Assembly: GCF_040869045.1 (NCBI RefSeq)
Contig: NC_090322.1
Span: forward strand, 187,673,477-187,737,476
Source: Eurosta solidaginis
Lineage: Eukaryota; Arthropoda; Insecta; Diptera; Tephritidae
Direction: 5' to 3'
Length of the DNA: 64,000 nt
Under the pieces are notes generated by a model. The model was given only the letters and a program-made list of their open reading frames with translations, searched no databases and was not told where the DNA came from. Below are positions 46,001 to 60,400 of this stretch, piece after piece. The stretch's first letter is position 1; every line of letters begins with the position of its first letter. A program made the translations under genes and the position numbers.

Positions 46001-46339
46001 ATAGTTGCACAGTTAATTTGTGCTATTGAATTGAGAAAGGTTGATATTAGACAACAAGTAGAAACTTTTAGATTTCAGGCAATGGGCACAACGAAAATAT
46101 TTTGAAACATTTGGCTTTTTCAACAGAAATTTCCATGTGATTTGTTTTCATATTTGCACAGTTAATTTGTGCTATTGAATTGAGAAAGGTTGATATTAGA
46201 CAATAAGTAGAAACTTCTAGATTTCAGGCAATGGGCACAACGAAAATATTTTGAAACATTTGGCTTTTTCAACAGAAATTTCCATGTGATTTGTTTACAT
46301 ATTTGCACAGTTAATTTGTGCTATTGAATTGAGAAAGGT

Positions 46340-49300
46340 TGATATTAGACAACAAGTAGAAACTTTTAGATTTCAGACAACGGGCACAACGAAAATATTT
46401 TGAAACATTTGGCTTTTTCAACAGAAATTTCCATGTCATTTGTTTACATATTTGCACAGTTAATTTGTGCTATTGAATTGAGAAAGGTTGATATTAGACA
46501 ACAAGTAGAAACTTTTAGATTTCAGACAATGGGCACAACGAAAATATTTTGAAACATTTGGCTTTTTCAACAGAAATTTCCATGTGATTTGTTTACATAT
46601 TTGCACAGCTAATTTGTGCTATTGAATTGAGAAAGGTTGATATTAGACAACAAGTAGAAACTTTTAGATTTCAGACAATGGGCACAACGAAAATATTTTG
46701 AAACATTTGGCTTTTTCAACAGAAATTTCCATGTGATTTGTTTACTTATTTGCACAGTTAATTTGTGCTATTGAATTGAGAAAGGTTGTTATTAGACAAC
46801 AAGTAGAAACTTTTAGATTTCAGGCAATGGGCACAACGAAAATATATAGAAACATTTGGCTTTTTCAACAGAAATTTCCATGTGATTTGTTTACATATTT
46901 GCACAGTTAATTTGTGCTATCGAATTGAGAAAGGTTGATATTAGACACCAAGTAGAAACTTTTAGATTTCAGGCAATGGGCACAACGAAAATATTTTGAA
47001 ACATTTGGCTTTTTCAACAGTAAATTTCCATGTGATTTGTTTACATATTTGCACAGTTAATTTGTGCTATTGAATTGAGAAAGGTTGATATTAGACAATA
47101 AGTAGAAACTTCTAGATTTCAGGCAATGGGCACAACGAAAATATTTTGAAACATTTGGCTTTTTCAACAGAAATTTCCATGTGATTTGTTTACATATTTG
47201 CACAGTTAATTTGTGCTATTGAATTGAGAAAGGTTGATATTAGACAATAAGTAGAAACTTCTAGTTTTCAGGCAATGGGCACAACGTAAATATTTTGAAA
47301 CAATTGGCTTTTTCAACAGTAACTTTCCATGTGATTTGTTTACATACTTGCACAGTTAATTTGTGCTACTGAATTGAGAAAGGTTGATATTAGACAATAA
47401 GTAGAAACTTCTAGATTTCAGGCAATGGGCACAACGAAAATATTTTGAAACATTTGGCTTTTTCAACAGAAATTTCCATGTGATTTGTTTACATATTTGC
47501 ACAGTTAATTTGTGCTATTGAATTGAGAAAGGTTGATATTAGACAACAAGTAGAAACTTTTAGATTTCAGACAATGGGCACAACGAAAATATTTTGAAAC
47601 ATTTGGCTTTTTCAACAGAAATTTCCATGTGATTTGTTTACATATTTGCACAGTTAATTTGTGCTATTGAATTGAGAAAGGCTGATATTAGACAACAAGT
47701 AGAAACTTTTAGATTTCATCAGGCAATGGGCACAACGAAAATATTTTGAAACATTTGGCTTTTTCAACAGAAATTTCCATGTGATTTGTTTACATATTTG
47801 CACAGTTAATTTGTGCTATTGAATTGAGAAAGGTTGATATTAGACAACAAGTAGAAACTTTTAGATTTCAGGCAATGGGCACAACGAAAATATTTTGAAA
47901 CATTTGGCTTTTTCAACAGAAATTTCCATGTGATTTGTTTACATATTTGCACAGTTAATTTGTGCTATTGAACTGAGAAAGGTTGATATTAGACAACAAG
48001 TAGAAACTTTTAGATTTCAGACAATGGGCACAACGAAAATATTTTGAAACATTTGGCTTTTTCAACAGAAATTTCCATGTGATTTGTTTACATATTTGTA
48101 CAGTTAATTTGTGCCATTGAATTGAGAAAGGTTGATATTAGACAATAAGTAGAAACTTCTAGATTTCAGGCAATGGGCACAACGAAAATATTTTGAAACA
48201 TTTGGCTTTTTCAACAGAAATTTCCATGTGATTTGTTTACATATTTGCACAGTTAATTTGTGCTATTGAATTGAGAAAGGTTGATATTAGACAACAAGTA
48301 GAAACTTTTAGATTTCAGACAATGGGCACAACGAAAATATTTTGAAACATTTGGCTTTTTCAACAGAAATTTCCATGTGATTTGTTTACATATTTGCACA
48401 GCTAATTTGTGCTATTGAATTGAGAAAGGTTGATATTAGACAACAAGTAGAAACTTTTAGATTTCAGACAATGGGCACAACGAAAATATTTTGAAACATT
48501 TGGCTTTTTCAACAGAAATTTCCATGTGATTTGTTTACATATTTGCACAGTTAATTTGTGCTATTGAATTGAGAAAGGTTGTTATTAGACAACAAGTAGA
48601 AACTTTTAGATTTCAGGCAATGGGCACAACGAAAATATTTAGAAACATTTGGCTTTTTCAACAGAAATTTCCATGTGATTTGTTTACATATTTGCACAGT
48701 TAATTTGTGCTATTGAATTGAGAAAGGTTGATATTAGACAACAAGTAGAAACTTTTAGATTTCAGGCAATGGGCACAACGAAAATATTTTGAAATATTTG
48801 GCTTTTTCAACAGTAAATTTCCATGTGATTTGTTTACATATTTGCACAGTTAATTTGTGCTATTGAATTGAGAAAGGTTGATATTAGACAATAAGTAGAA
48901 ACTTCTAGATTTCAGGCAATGGGCACAACGAAAATATTTTGAAACATTTGGCTTTTTCAACAGAAATTTCCATGTGATTTGTTTACATATTTGCACAGTT
49001 AATTTGTGCTATTGAATTGAGAAAGGTTGATATTAGACAATAAGTAGAAACTTCTAGTTTTCAGGCAATGGGCACAACGTAAATATTTTGAAACAATTGG
49101 CTTTTTCAACAGTAACTTTCCATGTGATTTGTTTACATACTTGCACAGTTAATTTGTGCTACTGAATTGAGAAAGGTTGATATTAGACAATAAGTAGAAA
49201 CTTCTAGATTTCAGGCAATGGGCACAACGAAAATATTTTGAAACATTTGGCTTTTTCAACAGAAATTTCCATGTGATTTGTTTACATATTTGCACAGTTA

Positions 49301-49670
49301 ATTTGTGCTATTGAATTGAGAAAGGTTGATATTAGACAACAAGTAGAAACTTTTAGATTTCAGGCAATGGGCACAACGAAAATATTTTGAAACATTTGGC
49401 TTTTTCAACAGTAAATTTCCATGTGATTTGTTTACATATTTGCACAGTTAATTTGTGCTATTGAATTGAGAAAGGTTGATATTAGACAATAAGTAGAAAC
49501 TTCTAGATTTCAGACAATGGGCACAACGAAAATATTTTGAAACATTTGGCTTTTTCAACAGAAATTTCCATGTGATTTGTTTACATATTTGCACAGTTAA
49601 TTTGTGCTATTGAATTGAGAAAGGCTGATATTAGACAACAAGTAGAAACTTTTAGATTTCATCAGGCAAT
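46340..49670 (+). repeat. About 1.79-kb (12-monomer) higher-order repeat, two copies
   Basis: Shared rare variants recur at a constant offset of about 1793: cacagctaatt at 46608 and 48401; ggttgttatt at 46785 and 48577; ctagttttcagg with agtaactttcc at 47261 and 49054. The gatttcatcagg insertion recurs at 47718 and 49661, where the offset is 1943, so one extra monomer entered the second copy between the last two markers. Confidence 0.8.
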
Positions 49671-50999
49671 GGGCACAACGAAAATATTTTGAAACATTTG
49701 GCTTTTTCAACAGAAATTTCCATGTGATTTGTTTACATATTTGCACAGTTAATTTGTGCTATTGAATTGAGAAAGGTTGATATTAGACAACAAGTAGAAA
49801 CTTTTAGATTTCAGGCAATGGGCACAACGAAAATATTTTGAAACATTTGGCTTTTTCAACAGAAATTTCCATGTGATTTGTTTACATATTTGCACAGTTA
49901 ATTTGTGCTATTGAACTGAGAAAGGTTGATATTAGACAACAAGTAGAAACTCTTAGATTTCAGGCAATGGGTACAACGAAAATATTTTGAAACATTTGGC
50001 TTTTTCAACAGAAATTTCCATGTGATTTGTTTACATATTTGCACAGTTATTTTGTGCTATTGAATGAGAAAGGTTAATATTAGACAATAAGTAGAAACTT
50101 CTAGATTTCAAGCAATGGGCACAACGAAAATATTTTGAAACATTTGGCTTTTTCAACAGTAAATTACCATGTGATTTGTTTTCATATTTGCACAGTTAAT
50201 TTGTGCTATTGAATTGAGAAAGGTTGATATTAGACAACAAGTAGAAACTCCTAGATTTCAAGCAATGGGCACAACGAAAATATTTTGAAACATTTGGCTT
50301 TTTCAACAGTAAATTTCCATGTGATTTGTTTACATATTTGCACAGTTAATTTGTGCTATTGAATTGAGAAAGGTTGATATTAGACAACAAGTAGAAACTC
50401 CTAGATTTCAAGCAATGGGCACAACGAAAATATTTTGAAACATTTGGCTTTTTCAACAGTAAATTTCCATGTGATTTGTTTACATATTTGCACAGTTAAT
50501 TTGTGCTATTGAATTGAGAAAGGCTGATATTAGACAATAAGTAGAAACTTCTAGATTTCAGGCAATGGGCACAACGAAAATATTTTGAAACATTTGGCTT
50601 TTTCAACCGAAATTTCCATGTGATTTGTTTACATATTTGTACAGTTAATTTGTGCCATTGAATTGAGAAAGGTTGATATTAGACAATAAGTAGAAACTTC
50701 TAGATTTCAGGCAATGGGCACAACGAAAATATTTTGAAACATTTGGCTTTTTCAACAGAAATTTCCATGTGATTTGTTTACATATTTGCACAGTTAATTT
50801 GTGCTATTGAATTGAGAAAGGTTGATATTAGACAACAAGTAGAAACTTCTATATTTCAAGCAATGGGCACAACGAAAATATTTTGAAACATTTGGCTTTT
50901 TCAACAGTAAATTTCCATGTGATTTGTTTACATATTTGTACAGTTAATTTGTGCTATTGAATTGAGAAAGGTTGATATTAGACAATAAGTAGAAACTTC

Positions 51000-53900
51000 T
51001 AGTTTTCAGGCAATGGGCACAACGTAAATATTTTGAAACAATTGGCTTTTTCAACAGTAAATTTCCATGTGATTAGTTTACATACTTGCACAGTTAATTT
51101 GTGCTATTGAATTGAGAAAGGTTGATATTAGACAATAAGTAGAAACTTCTAGATTTCAGGCAATGGTCACAACGAAAATATTTTAAAACATTTGGCGTTT
51201 TCAACAGAAATTTCCATGTGATTTGTTTACATATTTGCACAGTTAATTTGTGCTATTTAATTGAGAAAGGTTGATATTAGACAATAAGTAGAAACTTCTA
51301 GATTTCAGGCAATGGGCACAACGAAAATATTTTGAAACATTTGGCTTTTTCAACAGTAAATTTCCATGTGATTTGTTTACATATTTGCACAGTTAATTTG
51401 TGCTATTTAATTGAGAAAGATTGATATTAGACAATAAGTAGAAACTTCTAGATTTCAGACAATGGGCACAACGAAAATATTTTGAAACATTTGGCTTTTT
51501 CAACAGTAAATTTCCAAGTGATTAGCTTACATATTTGCGCAGTTAATTTGTGCTATTGAATTGAGAAAGATTGATCTTAGACAACATGTAGAAACTTCTA
51601 GATTTCAAGCAATGGGCAGAACGAAAATATTTTGAAACATTTGGCTTTTTCAACAGTAAATTTCCATGTGATTTGTTTACATATTTGCACAGTTAATTTG
51701 TGCTATTTAATTGAGAAAGGTTGATATTAGACAATAAGTAGAAACTTCTAGATTTCAGACAATGGGCACAACGAAAATATTTTGAAACATTTGGCTTTTT
51801 CAACAGTAAATTTCCATGTGATTAGCTTACATATTTGCGCAGTTAATTTGCGCTATTGAATTGAGAAAAATTGATATTAGACAACAAGTAGAAACTTCTA
51901 GATTTCAAGCAATGGGCACAACGAAAATATTTTGAAACATTTGGCTTTTTCAACAGTAAATTTTCATGTGATTTGTTTACATATTTGCACAGTTAATTTG
52001 TGCTATTGAATTGAGAAAGGTTGATATTAGACAATAAGTAGAAACTTCTAGATTTCAGGCAATGGGCACAACGAAAATATTTTGAAACATTTGGATTTTT
52101 CAACAGTAAATTTCCATGTGATTTGTTTACATATTTGCACAGTTAATTTGTACTATTGAATTGAGAAAGGTTGATATTAGACAATAAGCAGAAACTTCTA
52201 GATTTCAGGCAATGGGCACAACGAAAATTTTTGAAACATTTGGCTTTTTCAACAGTAAATTTCCATGTGATTTGTTTACATACTTGCACAGTTAATTAGT
52301 GCTATTGAATGGAGAAAGGTTGATATTAGACAATAAGTAGAAACTTCTAGTTTTCAGGCAATGGGCACAACGTAAATATTTTGAAACAATTGGCTTTTTC
52401 AACAGTAAATTTCCATGTGATTTGTTTACATACTTGCACAGTTAATTTGTGCTATTGAATTGAGAAAGGTTGATATTAGACAATAAGTAGAAACTTCTAG
52501 ATTTCAGGCAATGGGCACAACGAAAATATTTTGAAACATTTGGCTTTTTCAACAGTAAATTTCCATGTGATTTGTTTACATATTTGCACAGTCAATTTGT
52601 GCTATTGAATTGAGAAAGGTTGATATTAGACAATAAGTAGAAACTTTTAGATTTCAGACAATGGGCACAACGAAAATATTTTGAAGCATTTCGCTTTTTC
52701 AACAGTAAATTTCCATGTGATTAGTTTACATATTTGCACAGTTAATTTGTGCTATTGAATTGAGAAAGGTTGATATTAGACAACAAGTAGAAACTTCTAG
52801 ATTTCAAGCAATGGGCACAACGAAAATATTTTGAAACATTTGACTTTTTCAACAGTAAATTTCCATGTGATTTGTTTACATATTTGCACAGTTAATTTGT
52901 GCTATTGAATTGAGAAAGGTTGATATTAGACAATAAGTAGAAACTTCTAGATTTCAGGGCAATGGGCACAACGTAAATATTTTGAAACAATTGGCTTTTT
53001 CAACAGTAAATTTCCATGTGATTTGTTTACATACTTGCACAGTTAATTTGTGCTATTGAATTGAGAAAGGTTGATATTAGACAACAAGTAGAAACTTCTA
53101 GATTTCAAGCAATGGGCACAACGAAAATATTTTGAAACATTTAGCTTTTTCAACAGTAAATTTCCATGTGATTTGTTTACATATTTGCACAGTTAATTTG
53201 TGCTATTGAATTGAGAAAGGTTGATATTAGACAATAAGTAGAAACTTTTAGATTTCAGACAATGGGCACAATGAAAATATTTTGAATCATTTGGCTTTTT
53301 CAACAGTAAATTTCCATGTGATTAGTTTACATATTTGCACAGTTAATTTGTGCTATTGAATTGAGAAAGGTTGATATTAGACAACAAGTAGAAACTTCTA
53401 GATTTCAAGCAAAGGGCACGACGAAAATATTTTGAAACATTTGACTTTTTCAACAGTAAATTTCCATGTGATTTGTTTACATATTTGCTAAGTTAATTTG
53501 TACTATTGAATTGAGAAAGGTTGATATTAGACAATAAGTAGAAACTTCTAGATTTCAAGCAATGGGCACAACGAAAATATTTTGAAACATTTGGCTTTTT
53601 CAACCGAAATTTCCATGTGATTTGTTTACATATTTGTACAGTTAATTTGTGCTATTGAATTGAGAAAGGTTGATATTAGACAATAAGTAGAAACTTCTAG
53701 ATTTCAGGCAATGGGCACAACGAAAATATTTTGAAACATTTGGCTTTTTCAACAGTAAATTTCCATGTGATTTGTTTACATATTTGCACAGTTAATTTGT
53801 GCTATTGAATTGAGAAAGGTTGATATTAGACAACAAGTAGAAACTTTTAGATTTCAGGCAATGGGCACAACGAAAATATTTTGAAACATTTGGCTTTTTC

Positions 53901-56900
53901 AACAGAAATTTCCATGTGATTTGTTTTCATATTTGCACAGTTAATTTGTGCTATTGAATTGAGAAAGTTTGATATTAGACAATAAGTAGAAACTTCTAGT
54001 TTTCAGGCAATGGGCACAACGTAAATATTTTGAAACAATTGGCTTTTTCAACAGTAAATTTCCATGTGATTAGTTTACATACTTGCACAGTTAATTTGTG
54101 CTATTGAATTGAGAAAGGTTGATATTAGACAATAAGTAGAAACTTCTAGATTTCAGGCAATGGTCACAACGAAAATATTTTAAAACATTTGGCGTTTTCA
54201 ACAGAAATTTCCATGTGATTTGTTTACATATTTGCACAGTTAATTTGTGCTATTTAATTGAGAAAGGTTGATATTAGACAATAAGTAGAAACTTCTAGAT
54301 TTCAGGCAATGGGCACAACGAAAATATTTTGAAACATTTGGCTTTTTCAACAGTAAATTTCCATGTGATTTGTTTACATATTTGCACAGTTAATTTGTGC
54401 TATTTAATTGAGAAAGGTTGATATTAGACAATAAGTAGAAACTTCTAGATTTCAGACAATGGGCACAACGAAAATATTTTGAAACATTTGGCTTTTTCAA
54501 CAGTAAATTTCCAAGTGATTAGCTTACATATTTGCGCAGTTAATTTGTGCTATTGAATTGAGAAAGATTGATCTTAGACAACATGTAGAAACTTCTAGAT
54601 TTCAAGCAATGGGCAGAACGAAAATATTTTGAAACATTTGGCTTTTTCAACAGTAAATTTCCATGTGATTTGTTTACATATTTGCACAGTTAATTTGTGC
54701 TATTTAATTGAGAAAGGTTGATATTAGACAATAAGTAGAAACTTCTAGATTTCAGACAATGGGCACAACGAAAATATTTTGAAACATTTGGCTTTTTCAA
54801 CAGTAAATTTCCAAGTGATTAGCTTACATATTTGCGCAGTTAATTTGTGCTATTGAATTGAGAAAGATTGATCTTAGACAACATGTAGAAACTTCTAGAT
54901 TTCAAGCAATGGGCAGAACGAAAATATTTTGAAACATTTGGCTTTTTCAACAGTAAATTTCCATGTGATTTGTTTACATATTTGCACAGTTAATTTGTGC
55001 TATTTAATTGAGAAAGGTTGATATTAGACAATAAGTAGAAACTTCTAGATTTCAGACAATGGGCACAACGAAAATATTTTGAAACATTTGGCTTTTTCAA
55101 CAGTAAATTTCCAAGTGATTAGCTTACATATTTGCGCAGTTAATTTGTGCTATTGAATTGAGAAAGATTGATCTTAGACAACATGTAGAAACTTCTAGAT
55201 TTCAAGCAATGGGCAGAACGAAAATATTTTGAAACATTTGGCTTTTTCAACAGTAAATTTCCATGTGATTTGTTTACATATTTGCACAGTTAATTTGTGC
55301 TATTTAATTGAGAAAGGTTGATATTAGACAATAAGTAGAAACTTCTAGATTTCAGACAATGGGCACAACGAAAATATTTTGAAACATTTGGCTTTTTCAA
55401 CAGTAAATTTCCAAGTGATTAGCTTACATATTTGCGCAGTTAATTTGTGCTATTGAATTGAGAAAGATTGATCTTAGACAACATGTAGAAACTTCTAGAT
55501 TTCAAGCAATGGGCAGAACGAAAATATTTTGAAACATTTGGCTTTTTCAACAGTAAATTTCCATGTGATTTGTTTACATATTTGCACAGTTAATTTGTGC
55601 TATTTAATTGAGAAAGGTTGATATTAGACAATAAGTAGAAACTTCTAGATTTCAGACAATGGGCACAACGAAAATATTTTGAAACATTTGGCTTTTTCAA
55701 CAGTAAATTTCCAAGTGATTAGCTTACATATTTGCGCAGTTAATTTGTGCTATTAAATTGAGAAAGATTGATCTTAGACAACATGTAGAAACTTCTAGAT
55801 TTCAAGCAATGGGCACAACGAAAATATTTTGAAACATTTGGCTTTTTCAACAGTAAATTTTCATGTGATTTGTTTACATATTTGCACAGTTAATTTGTGC
55901 TATTGAATTGAGAAAGGTTGATATTAGACAATAAGTAGAAACTTCTAGATTTCAGGCAATGGGCACAACGAAAATATTTTGAAACATTTGGATTTTTCAA
56001 CAGTAAATTTCCATGTGATTTGTTTACATATTTGCACAGTTAATTTGTGCTATTGAATTGAGAAAGGTTGATATTAGACAATAAGCAGAAACTTCTAGAT
56101 TTCAGGCAATGGGCACAACGAAAATTTTTGAAACATTTGGCTTTTTCAACAGTAAATTTCCATGTGATTTGTTTACATACTTGCACAGTTAATTAGTGCT
56201 ATTGAATGGAGAAAGGTTGATATTAGACAATAAGTAGAAACTTCTAGTTTTCAGGCAATGGGCACAACGTAAATATTTTGAAACAATTGGCTTTTTCAAC
56301 AGTAAATTTCCATGTGATTTGTTTACATACTTGCACAGTTAATTTGTGCTATTGAATTGAGAAAGGTTGATATTAGACAATAAGTAGAAACTTCTAGATT
56401 TCAGGCAATGGGCACAACGAAAATATTTTGAAACATTTGGCTTTTTCAACAGTAAATTTCCATGTGATTTGTTTACATATTTGCACAGTTAATTTGTGCT
56501 ATTGAATTGAGAAAGGTTAATATTAGACAATAAGTAGAAACTTTTAGATTTCAGACAATGGGCACAACGAAAATATTTTGAAGCATTTGGCTTTTTCAAC
56601 AGTAAATTTCCATGTGATTAGTTTACATATTTGCACAGTTAATTTGTGCTATTGAATTGAGAAAGGTTGATATTAGACAACAAGTAGAAACTTCTAGATT
56701 TCAAGCAATGGGCACAACGAAAATATTTTTAAACATTTGACTTTTTCAACAGTAAATTTCCATGTGATTTGTTTACATATTTGCTAAGTTAATTTGTGCT
56801 ATTGAATTGAGAAAGGTTGATATTAGACAATAAGTAGAAACTTCTAGATTTCAGGGCAATGGGCACAACGTAAATATTTTGAAACAATTGGCTTTTTCAA

Positions 56901-57450
56901 CAGTAAATTTCCATGTGATTTGTTTACATACTTGCACAGTTAATTTGTGCTATTGAATTGAGAAAGGTTGATATTAGACAACAAGTAGAAACTTCTAGAT
57001 TTCAAGCAATGGGCACAACGAAAATATTTTGAAACATTTAGCTTTTTCAACAGTAAATTTCCATGTGATTTGTTTACATATTTGCACAGTTAATTTGTGC
57101 TATTGAATTGAGAAAGGTTGATATTAGACAATAAGTAGAAACTTTTAGATTTCAGACAATGGGCACAATGAAAATATTTTGAATCATTTGGCTTTTTCAA
57201 CAGTAAATTTCCATGTGATTAGTTTACATATTTGCACAGTTAATTTGTGCTATTGAATTGAGAAAGGTTGATATTAGACAACAAGTAGAAACTTCTAGAT
57301 TTCAAGCAATGGGCACAACGAAAATATTTTGAAACATTTGGCTTTTTCAACAGTAAATTTCCATGTGATTTGTTTAAATATTTGCACAGTTAATTTGTGC
57401 TATTGAATTCAGAAAGGTTGATATTAGACAATAAGTAGAAACTTTTAGAT
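51000..57450 (+). repeat. Large satellite duplication, offset 2998 then 3897
   Basis: Block from about 51000 repeated from about 54000. aatggtcacaacg…ttaaaacatttggcg is at 51164 and 54162 (offset 2998). After the dimer expansion the offset is 3897: ttaattagtgc at 52291 and 56188; the extra-G atttcagggcaatg at 52951 and 56848; atgaaaatat…gaatcat at 53271 and 57168. The 899-base increase equals three 300-bp dimers. A more diverged echo of the ttaattagtgc unit lies at 61705. Confidence 0.82.
54421..55920 (+). repeat. Five tandem 300-bp satellite dimers, four identical
   Basis: Units start at 54421, 54721, 55021, 55321 and 55621. Each pairs a monomer with cttctagatttcagac and ccaagtgattagc with one carrying gatcttagacaacatgtag and gggcagaacg. 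The first four look base-for-base the same; the fifth differs (tattaaattg, gggcacaacg, tcatgtg). The parent block near 51420 has one such dimer plus one diverged version. Identity this high shows very recent amplification or a collapse/expansion in assembly. Confidence 0.85.
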
Positions 57451-60400
57451 TTCAGACAATGGGCACAACGAAAATATTTTGAAACATTTGGCTTTTTCAA
57501 CAGTAAATTTCCATGTGATTTGTTTACATATTTGCACAGTTAATTTGTGCTATTGAATTGAGAAAGGTTGATATTAGACAATAAGTAGAAACTTTTAGAT
57601 TTCAGACAATGGGCACAACGAAAACATTTTGAAACATTTGGCTTTTTCAACAGTAAATTTCCATGTGATTTGTTTACATATTTTCACAGTTAATTTGTGC
57701 TATTGAATTGAGAAAGGTTGATATTAGACAACAAGCAGAAACTTCTAGATTTCAAGCAATGGGCACAACGAAAATATTTTGAAACATTTAGCTTTTTCAA
57801 CAGAAATTTCCATGTGGTTTGTTTACATATTTGCACAGTTAATTTGTGCTATTGAATTGAGAAAGGTTGATATTAGACAACAAGTAGAAACTCATAGATT
57901 TCGAGCAATGGGCACAACGAAAATATTTTGAAACATTTGGCTTTTTCAACAGTAAATTTCCATGTGATTTGTTTACATATTTGCACAGTTAATTTGTGCT
58001 ATTGAATTGAGAAAGGCTGATATTAGACAATAAGTAGAAACTTCTAGATTTCAGGCAATGGGCACAACGAAAATATTTTGAAACATTTGGCTTTTTCAAC
58101 AGAAATTTCCATGTGATTTGTTTACATATTTGTACAGTTAATTTGTGCTATTGAATTGGGAAAGGTTGATATTAGACAATAAGTAGAAACTTCTAGATTT
58201 CAAGCAATGGGCACAACGAAAATATTTTGAAACATTTGGCTTTTTCAACAGTAAATTTCCATGTGATTTGTTTACATATTTGCACAGTTAATTTGTGCTA
58301 TTGAATTGAGAAAGGCTGATATTAGACAACAAGCAGAAACTTCTAGATTTCAAGCAATGGGCACAACGAAAATATTTTGAAACATTTGGCTTTTTCAACA
58401 GAAATTTCCATGTGATTTGTTTACATATTTGCACAGTTAATTTGAGAAAGGCTGATATTAGACAATAAGTAGAAACTTCTAGATTTCAGGCAATGGGCAC
58501 AACGAAAATATTTTGAAACATTTGGCTTTTTCAACAGAAATTTCCATGTGATTTGTTTACATATTTGCACAGTTAATTTGTGCTATTGAATTGAGAAAGG
58601 CTGATATTAGACAATAAGTAGAAACTTCTAGATTTCAGGCAATGGGCACAACGAAAATATTTTGAAACATTTGGCTTTTTCAACAGTAAATTTCCATGTG
58701 ATTTGTTTACATATTTGCACAGTTAATTTGTGCTATTGAATTGAGAAAGGCTGATATTAGACAACAAGCAGAAACTTCTAGATTTCAAGCAATGGGCACA
58801 ACGAAAATATTTTGAAACATTTGGCTTTTTCAACAGAAATTTCCATGTGATTTGTTTACATATTTGCACAGTTAATTTGTGCTATTGAAATGAGAAAGGC
58901 TGATATTAGACAATAAGTAGAAACTTCTAGATTTCATGCAATGGGCACAACGAAAATATTTTGAAACATTTGGCTTTTTGAACAGAAATTTCCAAGTGAT
59001 TTGTTTACATATTTGCACAGTTAATTTGTGCTATTGAATTGAGAAAGGTTGATATTAGACAATAAGTAGAAACTTCTAGATTTCAGGCAATGGGCACAAC
59101 GAAAATATTTTGAAACATTTGGCTTTTTCAACAGTAAATTTCCATGTGATTTGTTTACATATTTGCACAGTTAATTTGTGCTATTGAATTGAGAAAGGCT
59201 GATATTAGACAATAAGTAGAAACTTCTAGATTTCAGGCAATGGGCACAACGAAAATATTTTGAAACATTTGGCTTTTTCAACAGTAAATTTCCATGTGAT
59301 TTGTTTACATATTTGCACAGTTAATTTGTGCTATTGAATTGAGAAAGGCTGATATTAGACAATAAGTAGAAACTTCTAGATTTCAGGCAATGGGCACAAC
59401 GAAAATATTTTGAAACATTTGGCTTTTTCAACAGAAATTTCCATGTGATTTGTTTACATATTTGCACAGTTAATTTGTGCTATTGAATTGAGAAAGGCTG
59501 ATATTGGACAATAAGTAGAAACTTCTAGATTTCAGGCAATGGGCACAACGAAAATATTTTGAAACATTTGGCTTTTTCAACAGAAATTTCCATGTGATTT
59601 GTTTACATATTTGCACAGTTAATTTGTGCTATTGAATTGAGAAAGGTTGATATTAGACAATAAGTAGAAACTTCTAGATTTCAGGCAATGGGCACAACGA
59701 AAATATTTTGAAACATTTGGCTTTTTCAACAGAAATTCCCATGTGATTTGTTTACATATTTGCACAGTTAATTTGTGAATTGAGAAAGGTTGATATTAGA
59801 CAACAAGTAGAAACTTTTAGATTTCAGACAATGGGCACAACGAAAATATTTTGAAACATTTGGCTTTTTCAACAGAAATTTCCATGTGATTTGTTTACAT
59901 ATTTGCACAGTTAATTTGTGCTATTGAATTGAGAAAGGTTGATATTAGACAACAAGTAGAAACTTTTAGATTTCAGGCAATGGGCACAACGAAAATATTT
60001 TGAAACATTTGGCTTTTTCAACAGAAATTTCCATGTGATTTGTTTACATATTTGCACAGTTAATTTGTGCTATTGAATTGAGAAAGGTTGATATTAGACT
60101 ACAAGTAGAAACTCTTAGATTTCAGGCAATGGGCACAACGAAAATATTTTGAAACATTTGGCTTTTTCAACAGAAATTTCCATGTGATTTGTTTACATAT
60201 TTGTACAGTTAATTTGTGCTATTGAATTGGGAAAGGTTGATATTAGACAATAAGTAGAAACTTCTAGATTTCAAGCAATGGGCACAACGAAAATATTTTG
60301 AAATATTTGGCTTTTTCAACAGAAATTTCCATGTGATTTGTTTGCATATTTGCACAGTTAATTTGTGCTATTGAATTGAGAAAGGTTGATATTAGACAAT

